From assembly GCA_026874595.1 (NCBI GenBank), contig CM049321.1, positions 49,023,297 to 49,087,296 of the forward strand: a stretch of DNA of 64,000 nucleotides, in the 5' to 3' direction. Source of the DNA: Sipunculus nudus (Eukaryota > Annelida > Sipuncula > Golfingiida > Sipunculidae). The position numbers were made by a program, and so were the translations under genes. Of the stretch, positions 40,443 to 50,224 are shown piece by piece. Under the pieces are notes generated by a model, which saw nothing but the letters and a program-made list of their open reading frames with translations, was not told the origin of the DNA and ran no database searches. Every line of letters starts with the position of its first letter. Within the stretch, counting starts at the first letter, position 1.

Positions 40443-40956
40443 TAAAGCGCCTAACGGTCATATAAAAAACACTGGTGGTCGTAAATAACGCACTTATCGC
40501 ACAAAAATATGCACTCCTAAAAATTGCACTCTAAAAATAGGCTTACCTGTGTGACCGATAGCGTAGGCGGCGCTGAGATCGAGATTCAAGTCTCACGGGT
40601 TTATCAGTGTTATTTGGCGCATGCGTAGCAGCAGCGTCCTTGAACTCCGGGACCTCATAATTTTCTAAACGTCCAGCTGCACTGCATTGGTCAAGCTCGT
40701 CCTTAACCTCGGTATCGCTATTAATGATATCCTGTGTATCACTTGGTATAGCATTTTCTGATATGTCACAAGAATTTAACTTTTTATCTTCTTCCGTTGT
40801 GTTCATGTTCAAAGTTTTAATGTTAAACTCCCTGCCGCCGGCTGGATCGTCACCGGACTGCGACAGGAAGTTCTTGTTGACGTCACCTTTGTCCGAGAGA
40901 GGAGTTTCCGCTCCCGACGGTGTCACTCCACACTGATCCATCTCGTCCGGAAACAT
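22604..40956 (-). CDS. mkx: Mohawk-type TALE homeobox transcription factor, three coding exons
   Basis: Joined coding exons on the minus strand are 40956-40547, 25652-25309 and 23103-22604, giving 417 residues. The family is an atypical TALE homeodomain repressor; in vertebrates Mohawk acts in the nucleus in tendon and muscle lineages. Seen here: a basic stretch and [15 protein letters not shown] at about residues 149-163, the TALE loop PYP at 169-171, recognition helix WFANARRR at 193-200, the post-homeodomain stretch SISSDDS near 231-237, PPKYK...LQRYLHDS at about 322-337 and AAMALTTLA at 401-409. This order and these motifs match vertebrate Mkx (352 residues in human) much better than Iroquois, which lacks the C-terminal motifs. 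Splice phases agree at both junctions (AG/A giving Arg137, G/AT giving Asp252). The ATG at 40956 is chosen because an in-frame TAG lies upstream and it is the first ATG after the acceptor at 41003. Confidence 0.93.
23104..25308 (-). other. mkx: Mkx intron 2 (between coding exons 2 and 3)
   Basis: A 2.2-kb phase-1 intron with GT/AG ends. Unlike the other introns it shows almost no recognisable repeat. A 77-codon ORF at 24535-24302 on the minus strand is not convincing as an exon, because the flanking phases already join without it. The GC-richer patch around 24,300-24,600 could be a conserved regulatory element. Confidence 0.85.
25309..25652 (-). CDS. mkx: Mkx coding exon 2: TALE homeodomain
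   Basis: Acceptor tgtcttttcag/A starts the exon at 25652; donor CGCAAG/GTAACA ends it at 25309. It encodes residues 138-251 and the split codons on both sides. Contents in order: basic [17 protein letters not shown], helix 1 with [11 protein letters not shown], the three-residue TALE insertion PYP, helix 2 [11 protein letters not shown], helix 3 [14 protein letters not shown], then the Mkx-specific extension with [20 protein letters not shown]. Trp48, Phe49, Asn51 and Arg53 of the homeodomain fold are all present, so DNA binding should be intact. The whole homeodomain is in this single exon. Confidence 0.95.
25690..25960 (+). repeat. Dispersed repeat, copy 1 (Mkx intron 1)
   Basis: Shares gtgtgtttgttcacaacac, catggcatttcgggaatggg, cgtcattaaggaatattcac and gaatgaacccagg with 37.2-37.6 kb in the same orientation. 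It begins about 35 bases from the homeobox exon boundary. Non-coding. Confidence 0.55.
26690..27160. repeat. Degenerate (GGACTC)n / (GGACTT)n minisatellite
   Basis: Two blocks (26690-26815 and 27035-27160) are built from variants of ttggactcggactc, separated by about 220 bases of unrelated sequence. ORFs here are artefacts of the repeat. Confidence 0.6.
27840..28063. repeat. (CT)n and (TA)n microsatellites
   Basis: (CT)n at 27862-27893, (TA)n at 27898-27931 and 28023-28063, enclosing the 70-bp dispersed unit. Confidence 0.85.
27952..28023 (-). repeat. 70-bp dispersed unit flanked on both sides by (TA)n
   Basis: Read on the minus strand: aatctacaggtttcctccaa, then taactactagagtgctc. It is nearly identical to 55353-55424 on the plus strand over about 55 bases. 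TA microsatellites border both copies on both sides. Confidence 0.65.
28603..28665. repeat. (TA)n microsatellite
   Basis: About 30 pure TA units in Mkx intron 1. Confidence 0.9.
30893..30960 (+). repeat. tRNA-like sequence, possible SINE head
   Basis: Contains a possible A box (gcggtagtgtaattatca), a stem-like cgcgaggtttttgaccgc and a possible B box (ggttcacatcc at 30931-30941). It does not form a full cloverleaf by eye, so it is more likely a SINE remnant than a working tRNA gene. Confidence 0.3.
31100..33673. mobile_element. 2.6-kb non-autonomous element with GTATCCCCAGACA ends and a tandem core
   Basis: The left end GTATCCCCAGACATAGT (31100) and right end TTGTCTGGGGATAC (ending 33673) are inverted repeats. 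The right end itself folds as a hairpin with GTATCCCCCGAC at 33649. The core is the 288-bp tandem array; after it comes a GGTGGCGCCAC copy at 33332 and a CGG-repeat patch at 33608. No protein-coding ORF was seen. A target duplication is not obvious, so the boundaries are tentative. It may be Helitron-like or MITE-like. Confidence 0.45.
31240..33060 (+). repeat. Tandem array of about six 288-bp units rich in TGACCT half sites
   Basis: Unit starts (cctgtgaccttgacctttgac) are at about 31259, 31550, 31830, 32119, 32406 and 32691, with a diverged unit at 32985. Each unit is a dimer: an A half with TGACCTTTGACCTCATGACC and a B half with TGACCTTTGACCTTGTGACC or TGACCTTCACC, about 140 bases apart. 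The reverse complement TGACC/AGGTCA spacing gives AGGTCAAAGGTCA, a DR1 nuclear-receptor motif, in nearly every half unit. Short ORFs such as those at 31416 and 31987 are just repeats of the unit and not genes. Confidence 0.9.
33828..34001 (+). CDS. 57-codon ORF, hypothetical; may be a first exon
   Basis: ATG at 33828 has a good context (aaaagcATGG) and reads [20 protein letters not shown], then a run with [18 protein letters not shown], to TAA at 33999-34001. Codon use and residue composition look protein-like, unlike nearby repeat ORFs, and GC is higher than the surroundings. A donor (TTGTGG/GTAGGG, after 33983) occurs in frame just before the stop, so residues 1-52 may be a first coding exon of a gene on the strand opposite Mkx, nested in its intron. 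I could not find a matching second exon and do not recognise the family. Confidence 0.35.
   Translation: MATFDLSVLAKEHLSQPHSDLYRFDVVENESSVRVAFTKHNTADVVNVILLWVGPDL
34595..34925 (-). mobile_element. tRNA-derived SINE
   Basis: On the minus strand a tRNA-like head (34925-34855) has a B box GGTCCGATCCC at 34870-34860 and an A-box-like stretch gacagttgaccgg near 34919. It is followed by ggtcggtggttctctccggg and ttctccggcttcctccacc (34830-34785), a conserved body found in SINEs of many invertebrates. The tail end is uncertain. Two ORFs here (34594-34833, 34846-35028) are translations of the SINE. Confidence 0.55.
35735..36000. mobile_element. G/C-run element with GGGGCGGATACAG-type end
   Basis: The right end, tgtatccgcccctag at 35983-35997, matches the terminus of the MITE family at 6983. 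C- and G-runs of 9 or more (35770-35829, 35954-35968) are included. The left end is less clear (gggccgattaatagcgggg). Confidence 0.4.
37230..37560 (+). repeat. Dispersed repeat, copy 2 (Mkx intron 1)
   Basis: Shares gtgtgtttgtacacaacata, agggcatttcagaaacgggc, tgtcatcaaggaatagtcac and gaatgaacctggg with 25.7-26.0 kb. It ends in a GGCGGAGGC stretch common in dispersed invertebrate repeats. Confidence 0.55.
40340..40435. repeat. (TA)n microsatellite beside Mkx coding exon 1
   Basis: About 95 bases of TA with two ATC interruptions, about 110 bases inside the intron from the exon 1 donor. Confidence 0.9.
40547..40956 (-). CDS. mkx: Mkx coding exon 1: acidic, probably disordered N-terminus
   Basis: Encodes residues 1-136 plus two bases of codon 137. 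It is rich in Asp, Glu, Ser, Asn and Thr, with no recognisable fold, and ends in a basic patch ([12 protein letters not shown]) that leads into the homeodomain and could be nuclear-localising. The donor is CACACAG/GTAAGC, cut after 40547. It is longer than the vertebrate N-terminal region and has no visible similarity to it except just before the homeodomain. The ATG context is gctgtcATGt. Confidence 0.85.
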
Positions 40957-41002
40957 GACAGCAGTATCACAATCAGCCAGACTGTCACAGCTCTACCAGC
41001 CC
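40957..41002 (-). other. mkx: Mkx 5' UTR portion next to the start codon, with splice acceptor
   Basis: Upstream of the ATG the minus strand reads ttgtttcag/GGGCTGG with the intron boundary at 41003. A near-ideal branch sequence TACTAATAAC sits about 20 bases before it (41030-41021). The 46 bases to the ATG contain an in-frame TAG and no other ATG. This indicates that the start-codon exon is not the first exon and that at least one non-coding exon lies upstream (above 41,003 on this map). Confidence 0.75.
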
Positions 41003-41365
41003 CTGAAACAATGAAACGGGGTTATTAGTAGAGTTGTAATGCTTCACCGATTCACCGATAAATCGCGAAACAAAGACATCGGTATCGTTAGATGTCCTTA
41101 CTTCCATACATTATCGAAAGGTTATCATTCCAATGAAAAGGTACTAAACAAGTGACCAAGGGGTCATGGTGCTCAGCTGATTTTCGACACTTAGAACAAT
41201 CTATCAACTATTATTGTTATCGTCTGTTGATAAAATATTTATTAAGAAACCTTCAATGACTCCCAAGTGTTAAAAATCATGTTTTTTCCAATAGTCCTAT
41301 AGAAGATACGTAACAATGACATTATTTAAGGTTTCCAAGAAAATTATTCCAGGAAATCTCTATAT

Positions 41366-43889
41366 GACTTTAACATAGATCTACTCAAAATAAAAACCAA
41401 AACAGCACACCGTAACTTTTTGGAATCAGTACATACACATAGACTTCACGCAAACATAACCATACCGACCCGCATCACAAACACCTCAGCTACACTCATC
41501 GACAACATATTCTCAAACGTCCCACCACGCCACAGCCAGTCAGGTGTTCTTATTAACAACATATCTGATCACCTACCATGTTACATATCCATTAATATAG
41601 CTGCTCAATACAAAAAAACTAATAAACAACACTACAACCTCAGGCGCAACATCACCCCACAAACCATAAACTCCCTCCATAATGACTTGACAAACGCTAA
41701 AATTGTTGATAAAATAAGTCTAGACATGTCCTCTAACCCAAATATAAATTACAATATTCTAGAAAATATTCTGACTCAAGCAATAAATAAAAACATGCCT
41801 TTAAAGAAAATAAAATTTAACAAATACAAGACAAAAAAAAAAACAAACTGGATAACTTTTGGACTCATTAAATCAATCAAATATAGAGATACATTATATA
41901 AATCAATGAGAGCTGCAGAAACAAATAGCATAGAATTCACAACAAAAAAACACCAACTTAGACAATACAATAAAATTCTTAAAAAAACAATACTTGAAGC
42001 AAAACAACATTACTACAACAATAAATTCAATAAGACTAAAACAGATATTAAAAAAACATGGGAAACAATCAATGAAATAATACAAAGAAAAGAGAAAAAA
42101 AGCCTTCCCGAATACGTAATAATTAAAGGCGATAAAATAAATAATCCCACAAAAATAGCTAATCATTTCAATATTTTTTTTGGCAATATAGGAGTAAAAA
42201 TGGCAAACAAAATAAAAAACAGTCACAAAATAGACTACAAGAAATATCTAAACACTCAAAAAAAGCAAAGTACAAACATTAAAAACCTTTTAACTTTTAA
42301 ACATGTAAATGACTCGGAAGTACAAAACATAATTGACAATCTCAAGCCAAAAAATAGTACAGGATATGACGATCTTTCCAGTAATCTACTTAAGAAAATT
42401 AGTCCTGCCATTATCAGACCTCTTAGTATAATCATAAATCAGTCACTCACTACAGGTATATTTCCTGATAAACTAAAAATAGCTAAAATAACCCCTATTC
42501 ACAAAAAAGAATGTATTCATGAACCTGAAAATTACAGGCCAATTTCACTATTACCAACCATTTCTAAATTATTTGAAAAAATAATATACAATCAATTATA
42601 CGACTTTCTTCAAACAAATGACTTAATATACACCAGCCAATATGGATTCAGAAAAAAAACACTCGACCGAACACGCAATATTAGAATTAGCAGACAGACT
42701 ATATAAAGAAATAGACAATGGAAATACGCCACTCGCAATATATTTAGACTTATCAAAAGCATTCGACACCTTAAATCATGACATATTAACACATAAACTA
42801 AAATTTTACGGTATTAAAGGAAAAACTCTACTATGGCTTACTAACTATCTAACTAACAGAACGCAATACGTTGATTACAAAGGACACAAATCAAATAAAC
42901 TTCCAATTAACACCCGGGTACCCCAGGGATCAATCCTGGGTCCTCTATTGTACTTAATATATATGAATGACATACATCAATGCAGCAACTATTTTAATTT
43001 CATACTATACGCTGACGATACAACATTATTTAACCCCTTGGCAAGTTACAACAAACTAAAAGACCAACACATCATCAACAAAGAATTAAATAAAGTAAAT
43101 AACTGGTTAAATGCTAATAAACTCTCATTAAATGTACAAAAAAACAAAATTTATGATCTTTCATACTAAACATAAAACTCTAAAAGATGGAAGCCCTGAT
43201 CTCAAAATTGATAAAACACCAATAGAAAGGGTATCAGATTTCAATTTCTTGGGTATAACAATAAATGAACACATGAAATGGCAGACACACACAAACAAAA
43301 TTGCATCAAAAATTTCAAAATACATAGGAGTACTAAATAAATTAAAACAATACCTACCAATACACATACTTAAAACCATATATGATACACTTATTCTGTT
43401 CCAATTAAATAACGGAATCCTAATATGGGGTTCTGAAACAAATAGATTAGAAAAATTACAAAAAAAGCCTTAAGAATAATTACAAATAACAACTACAATG
43501 CACACACAGAACCAATCTTTAAATCATCAAAAACCCTAAAAATCAAGGATATTTTCAAATTAAACATAATAAAATTTTATTATAATTATTGTCATGCAGC
43601 ACTTCCAAAATTCTTCCTAACGTTTAATATATCGACAAGAAACATGACGCACAGACACAACACAAGACACAAAGACACCCTAGCTACAAATAAAACAAGA
43701 ACCACAATAGCAGACAATAGTCTGAGGAACAAAATACCAAAAGTCATAAATGAAACTGACCATAACATTGCTGATAAAATCTACACCCACAGCCTCCAAG
43801 GATTAATTAATTACACCAAACAACATTTTATAAATACATACAAAGAAAAATGCACACAAACAAACTGCTACATCTGTAACAAAAATTAG
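41366..43889 (+). pseudogene. LINE polyprotein: end of endonuclease, reverse transcriptase, C-terminal region
   Basis: Reverse transcriptase landmarks in order: SDHLP of the endonuclease end, IAKITPIHKK, ENYRPISLLPTISKLFEKI, LDLSKAFDTLNHDIL, RVPQGSILGPLL, and the catalytic YADDTTLF, then NTRHK and a final CYICNKN before the stop. Frames change three times: near 42659 (A8 where A7 fits), near 43145 (one A too many) and near 43466 (one A too few). No other stop codon interrupts about 830 codons. The N-terminal endonuclease half and any ORF1 are missing, so it cannot be autonomous here. The catalytic Asp pair is intact. Confidence 0.9.
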
Positions 43890-44216
43890 AATTTTTCGTT
43901 GTTTTTCCTTTCCTCCATTAACAAACAAACATATAAATACCCATTAATTCTTTCAATCTCCTTCACTATTTTTGTAAACAATTATTATCATCTAATTGTA
44001 TATGTATCAAACATGTTCAATCATCCATATTTATATAGTTATATATACTTTCTTATACCAAATGTTTGCAGGTGGCTGTTGTGTCAGCGGAAAAAAAATC
44101 CTTACAACAGTCTCCTGACATAGTAAAAACGAAAATATAAACAACTGAATATACAATATATGGATATGTACAATTTTATGTCGAATAAACTTCTTCTTCT
44201 TCTTCTTCTTCTTCTC
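41366..44216 (+). mobile_element. 5'-truncated non-LTR retrotransposon (LINE), jockey superfamily type
   Basis: Coding sequence begins inside the endonuclease domain (DFNID at 41366) and runs to 43889. It is followed by a short 3' UTR with AATAAA (44184-44189) and a (CTT)n tail at 44190-44216. A microsatellite tail without poly(A) is typical of CR1/L2/Crack/Daphne-like LINEs. The left boundary falls in sequence resembling the window's dispersed tandem repeat (aaggtttccaag), so it likely inserted there. Target duplication could not be read with certainty. Confidence 0.9.
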
Positions 44217-45587
44217 CTGCTAAGTTAAAAGTTTCTTTGTCAAGCTGCTATCGTGCTGCTATGTCTTGCGTCTATCTAACTTGTAGGGTACGCAAATCAT
44301 GTTTCACATAGATCACAGCATATAGGTCACAGTGACCTAATTTTGGATGTCAAAGGAAACATTACAATGACCTCTATTTAAATGAAGAAAGGCTTTTCTA
44401 GGTCAAATATTCAAGATTTGTGCCTCGTGTGACTTTTTGTGTGCTGAAAATTGTTTTCTGCTATATAGGTCATGGTGACCTGATTTCTGGATTCAAAGGA
44501 GACATGCCAAGGACCTCCCAGGGTATCATATTATAGAAGATTCTAGGGCTTCCAAGAATTCAATCATTTGGGATTAAGCTTATTTACATCGAGACATCAG
44601 GAAAATACAGCTGTAAATCTAGATTATGAACTCTCGTATTCGCATTGTATTGTGTATCGTACCGTGAACACAGTATCGCGATATGTATCGTGTATATCTA
44701 GAGAAAATGTATCGTTACTGCGTTAGTTACTAGAGCGCACTGTGAAGTTCACACCACAACACCGAATTTTATATAAAAGTAAACCTTAACAAGGTTCCCA
44801 TTGTCTTCAGGCGTTCTCCTCCTTTAAATGTATCAACAGCTTTGAGAAAACTTTTACGGACAGAAGGGCGAAAAGACAAATAAACAGACTGACAGACGGA
44901 CAAACCTGGCTGGACATGTACATTATTGACCAACATGAAGGATATATGTCCATGAATACAGTGCTGATTACTTTTCTACTGTACTTTTCTCAAATGGAAA
45001 ATTAAAAGGAAATAGGTGGCGCCACCAATAGATTGTGAGTGCGTGTCTGTGTATGTGACAGCCCAAATTTAAGTATTATCGGGAAGGGCATAAGGATTAA
45101 AACGACATACAGGTGTTTCGATATATTTACGGAGGTGTACACATAGACGTACCAGTAAATACCTCATAGTTCTCAGCACAGCGCTCTCTGACAAAGGCCT
45201 CATGTTTTTTCTCAATAAAAGTGTCACCTGTGATAAACTCCGATAAAAACTTTCTATATTCAAGGAAGTATGACGCAACACTTTTTCACGTTGTGTATAG
45301 CATACACAGTCTGTGCACGATAAAAGTTTATCTAAACTATTACGGCCATCCCCTGGCTGTATTCATGGGCACTGGGGCAAGACGAACCGCGTCTCACGGA
45401 CTTTATGTACATAATTACGATCTCATAATGATCAGTGCCTGTCTCTGCACGAAGTGGTAATTCTGTTACGCGATGTAATGGTTCTCCAACTAAACGTGAT
45501 GGATTATGAAGGTTTCTGATAGTTTCAACAGTTTTCTATCTATCTGTCTTTTGATGGACCAATATTTTGTTATAATTTTATCTTAAT

Positions 45588-45680
45588 TATAATAATAATA
45601 AAAATAATAATAATAAAAATAATGAAAATTATTAACATTATTATTTTTGTTATTATTATTATTATTATTTTTTATTATAA
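45588..45680. repeat. Inverted trinucleotide microsatellites (AAT)n ... (ATT)n
   Basis: aataataataaaaataataa on one arm and ttattattattattattttt on the other flank a short centre (aatgaaaattattaacatta). The structure is similar to that at 63.3 kb. Confidence 0.7.
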
Positions 45681-45766
45681 ACATATAATAAAGTAATAAC
45701 AAAGTAATAATAAATATAAGTCATGATAATAACAACAATGATACTACTAAAAACAATAATATTCAT

Positions 45767-45811
<45 letters not shown>

Positions 45812-45989
45812 TATATACGTGTGTATGTCCCTTGCTGCGTCTTTCGGCTTTATTTTTTTCAATAAGTGCATTCTTTATCAAATGTTTGATCCAGCGAGTT
45901 GTGAGCTTTCACGCTGAAACAAGAACACAACCCATGCATGTACAAGCGAAATCAAGGCCAACACACGCGGTGACGAGCTAGAGAGGTTC

Positions 45990-46135
45990 ACGCTTGAAAT
46001 CAACAGGAGATATATTATGCAGGAATGTCACTATTTACGTCACAGACGATCACGCGGGTGATCACGTGCGCGCATCTATCAATGTTAACGAATAGGCTGA
46101 TTACTGTCACGTGCCTGACCTTAAACTTCAGTCAC
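45990..46135. promoter_or_regulatory. E-box / CRE cluster in the proposed Mkx 5' UTR intron
   Basis: Contains TTACGTCACAG, GATCACGCGGGTGATCACGTGC (two overlapping inverted motifs; the longest quoted run here is the complete palindromic block at 46047-46068) and TGTCACGTGCC. A compact group of CACGTG sites in otherwise AT-rich intron sequence. Confidence 0.35.
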
Positions 46136-46526
46136 GAAGATATTTGTTTTAGGCATATGGATAACTAAGGGGCTTTTATTTAATTGAGTTGTTAAATACT
46201 GACCTTCTATCCGATTATCAATTCATTTATTGCAAATATGTATAATAGTATTTATACGAGGTATACCTACTAGAATATTTTATCCCTGATCATGCCAAAA
46301 CGAACATTATAATGTATCTAAGCTTTAATACAAACAAGAAAATAATAAAATGTTCTCAAGTATTACAGGTTTAATATCCAAAGAATATAAACCATATGAC
46401 GGTACATTCAACATTCAACAGAAGTGCTTGCTGCATCATTATTTTTGTTTGTTGTTGATAACATTGAAGAAGGAATGGCAAGTATACAAACTTATATTTT
46501 TGACAGAGCAAGTGACAGCACCATAG

Positions 46527-46970
46527 GCTGAAGCATTCTGGGACAAAAAGTTCCATGACAATATAAATTGGAAAAGTGTATGGAGGTTAAATTTTTATAT
46601 GGTTAAGGAACCTAAAATGTACACTTTAAACTGTAAAATAATCAGTAATATTTATCTAACAGGAATTTTACTAAAGAAAATGAAAATAAAAGACAATGAT
46701 TTTTGTAATGACTGTAAAGTTGTTGAAACAACTGAGCACTTTTTTGTAGAGTGCAGTACATGCAGACCTCTTTGGAAGTTTGTAGAAGGAAAATTAGACT
46801 TTGTGCTAGATGCAACGAAAATTTTGTTTTGTAATTTAAAGAACCATAGGCATTATACAATGGTCACAATTGCAAACATTGTATAAGTAAGTTTAAATAT
46901 GGTGACCATCCAAACCTACTACATTTATTTAAAAGTAAATGTGCTCTTAGGAAAATTTATTTGTATTAAA
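46527..46970 (+). pseudogene. 3' remnant of a second LINE (zf-RVT-type C-terminus)
   Basis: The reading frame from 46527 gives AFWDKKFHDNINWKSVWRLN, then CNDCKVVETTEHFFVECSTC and CRPLWKFVEG. This is the Cys/His zinc-binding region that follows the reverse transcriptase in many LINEs (zf-RVT family). A stop (TAG) lies just upstream, and the end (FKYGDHPNLLHLFKSK) needs a frame change after 46886. A-rich sequence follows to about 47082. It is a different, older family from the LINE at 41.4 kb. Confidence 0.7.
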
Positions 46971-47215
46971 ATATGGTGTATCAATGATGAAAAAAATACA
47001 AGAAAAAAAAATGTTGCAATGTTGAAGATAAAAGGAAATCTGAGATACACCTAAGGAAAAGAAAGAAGAAAAAAAAAAATCTTTTTGTTTGCCTGTCCTT
47101 CGTTATTGGTGGAAAAAAAATCGTATGAACATCATTCTGCAGTACATGCAATTATTGAAATGAAATTATAAATTCATTTTCGATTTGAATGTCGATAAAT
47201 GACTGACTTTTATTC

Positions 47216-47256
47216 AATAGTTCGATTATTCGATGCATTGGTACAACCCTGCATAG
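47216..47256 (-). repeat. hAT-like terminal fragment
   Basis: On the minus strand: gcagggttgtaccaatgcat, followed by cgaataatcgaac. This resembles hAT-type MITE ends (CAGRGTTG). Similar degenerate sequences are at 41033 and 44640-44705. No partner terminus was found. Confidence 0.3.
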
Positions 47257-47922
47257 TTCATCTTTATACTGAAATAATAGTGAAATAGAATCTGCATGGT
47301 GATACATATCTTGCGTCTTTTAAAAGGGTATTTACAGTACTTATCGTTTTATAATAAGAAATCTTAATCCCAAAAGCAAAGGTCTTTATGTCCTCTTTGG
47401 CCGTTGCTAACAATACTTCGTCTTCTCAGGGTCTTCTCACGTTACGGGTTCAGAACTGAATAGTGTTTACCTAGACACCCTGACAGTAAATAAAACCGAA
47501 TCATAGCGTATTTTACAGACAAATTGGTAACCTAACCCCCACACGGTCTGTCTAAACCATCAGACTGCAGAAACTAGATTGGTTTATTGATTCATACTGG
47601 AAGGTCCCCCGAGACTGTGTTTACAATCATGTCAAACGTGCATTGCCCACCTGGACGTTTAACGCTGGACTAAATTGTGCTATTTTTTTTAGCTTACGTG
47701 CCAACCCCCCCCCCCCCCCCGAGCTTTTACGTACTTTTCAATTTAATATTCAATAAATTATAAAATTTTGGAAAGAGAACAATGTAAAGTAATATGCAAC
47801 TTGGTAAACATTTAGTTATGGTATGTAATGTTACCTACAGTTTAAGTTCATTTAAGAAATGTAAAGAGTTTGTTTTTAATACAAAGATTAGTGTACTTTT
47901 TTTCTCAATTTCATTCAATCAA

Positions 47923-47927
<5 letters not shown>

Positions 47928-47988
<61 letters not shown>

Positions 47989-48006
47989 GATATATATATA
48001 TATATA
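47928..48006. repeat. Compound (CT)n(TA)n microsatellite
   Basis: (CT) about 20 units run directly into TA repeats. Confidence 0.9.
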
Positions 48007-48658
48007 AGTTAAAAGTAATATATAAGTGGGGAGCATCGAATGAATGGAAGTTCTTGTTCATTTAGACAGATAATGTAAAATATTTCATATTACTCATAAT
48101 ATCAATATTTTACTTCCGGATTACATAAAAGATCTTAGTAATAATTTCAAAGTAATAAAATCAAATTGTGTTGCACTTCAGGCACAGATGAGGAACATAA
48201 CATACCAAGAGGCTACCGTTTACCAATTTAAAGCCCTAGCGAACAAAACTTCGTCCACATTATATATGTATATCAGCCGATATAAAAATGTTTGGCCTTA
48301 ATTACTATCATTTACATACCCATCAATGGAACTTGACAATACTCGGCGGCCACGTTGCAAATAACATTTTCAGTCATAATAATAAATTCGCTGAAAGCTA
48401 GTAACCCGAAACTCCCCGACTCCTGAGCGGGTGTATCTGGTTCCTGTTGCGACACTCTAATAATTATGTGACGTGTAAGATAATATCAATGACTTTTTTA
48501 CCATCAGTTACGTACATAAAGGAAATAAACACAAAGCATAACCGTGACAGGTTCTGATTTTATCGGTTGGTTGTCTAATGTATGCACCGTGGGCACTTTG
48601 AAAGAACTCGCTAAAGATGTCATGCGATAATAGACAACTGGAGACGGCTTCGAGTCTA

Positions 48659-48661
<3 letters not shown>

Positions 48662-48732
<71 letters not shown>
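48662..48732. repeat. (TA)n microsatellite
   Basis: About 35 pure TA units. Confidence 0.9.
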
Positions 48733-48735
<3 letters not shown>

Positions 48736-50038
48736 CTTGTTATATCCCCGCTATGAATGTATTATGTTTCCCCTTGGTTGGTTGTTTGGTTAGTGTGTCT
48801 GTTTAAAACTACAAGTAAAGAATGACCTTTGATGAACTTCATTGTGGGGTTAGGGTAACATGCATGAAACAGTACCTCAAACTTGAGGGAAATCCGGATC
48901 ACAAAAATATATTTTTACTTCAAAGTTTATTACACCATTGGGAGACAAGGCTGTTCCATTTCCCGAGCGTTCCTTTGTTCTCGTTTGAGACAGCCAATTC
49001 ATAAGTATTAGGTGCAGCATTTGTTCAAGCCCCTGACTACTTTAAACCACACGTACGGGCTTTTTGCCCAGAATCCAACTGAAATTTGAAGATTTGGGAG
49101 TGTTAATACACGCCTCTTAGCAAACTCTTCCATTTAAGATACACACTAAATTCCGGATGTCAAAGTTCGCATGTCGAAAATATGGGTACTATACGCTAGT
49201 TGTATGAATAATGCTTAACAGAACGACAGACAATTGTAGTAAAATATCCAAAGTGGTAAGATTGGGTTAAAAAACTATGATGGTCATCAAGAGAGAGCAC
49301 ACCGCCGCCGAGGTAATAAATCCTATTGGACTTGGTCCTTCCCTTCGACAAGATCCTACCCTTTTTTATTCCGAATCCGCATGAAAATATAATGGCGCCT
49401 TCCCTGTCCATGTCCAAACCTTCCAGAACATGTTGTAGAAGTCAACCTGCTGACAGACAAACAACTAAACGACATGAAAGAAAACATAACCTCCTCAGTG
49501 GTGGTGGGGAATAACTTTGACTGGTACAAGAATGAAGCGGTTTCGTAGACCAGGAAGAAAAGGTGTGGACTAACATCAAACTAAATCCCAATACCATTTC
49601 AATCAATGGTTCCTTCATAATTGCTACCCCGACCTCCATGCAAAAGTACTTGCTAAATTCTTCACTTACCTTTAAAGTGTATTAGACACTATGCATGCAG
49701 TTCTACTTCAGTTGGTCTGTCATGTATATATATATACATAAATGCTGTGCGTGGTATGTGTCATCCGTTCTTAAATATAGGTATGACTTTTAACGTGAGA
49801 CTAATACACATGGAATAGTGCATGATAATGCAGACACTTATAACCCCTGGCTGAACTGCTTTGTATTACCATCATGCACAGGCCAGGACACCTGCCGCGT
49901 CAACCATACACACGGCACTCAGGACATGTTTTATCCCCCCCCCCCCCATCACAAACCCACACACACACTTCTTTACCCATAAACAAACAAACATTTTCAT
50001 ACATATTTCTACCCAATCACTCAACCCCCCCCCGACAC

Positions 50039-50090
<52 letters not shown>

Positions 50091-50191
50091 TACAAATTAG
50101 CCATCCTTCTCCCTCTCTCACACACACAAGCTCTCTCACACAGTTTCAAATATTTATCAACATTTAAACTTAGAACTTCTAACATGAAAGT

Positions 50192-50224
<33 letters not shown>

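Larger units (their letters stand above)
25653..40546 (-). other. mkx: Mkx intron 1 (14.9 kb) with many insertions
   Basis: A phase-2 intron running from the donor after 40547 to the acceptor before 25652. It contains a pair of related dispersed repeats (25690-25960, 37230-37560), a GGACTC minisatellite, several (TA)n tracts, the half-site array element at 31100-33673, a tRNA-derived SINE near 34.6-34.9 kb, and the separate plus-strand ORF at 33828. No additional Mkx exon is needed, because coding exons 1 and 2 join in phase into an alignment-consistent protein. Confidence 0.85.

Noticed and set aside
22604-40956. Iroquois (Irx) assignment
   Set aside because: The homeodomain is similar, but the C-terminal PPKYK...RYLHDS and AAMALTTLA motifs are Mohawk features and no Iro box was seen.
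41903-42226. 107-codon minus-strand ORF
   Set aside because: Antisense shadow of the LINE coding region.
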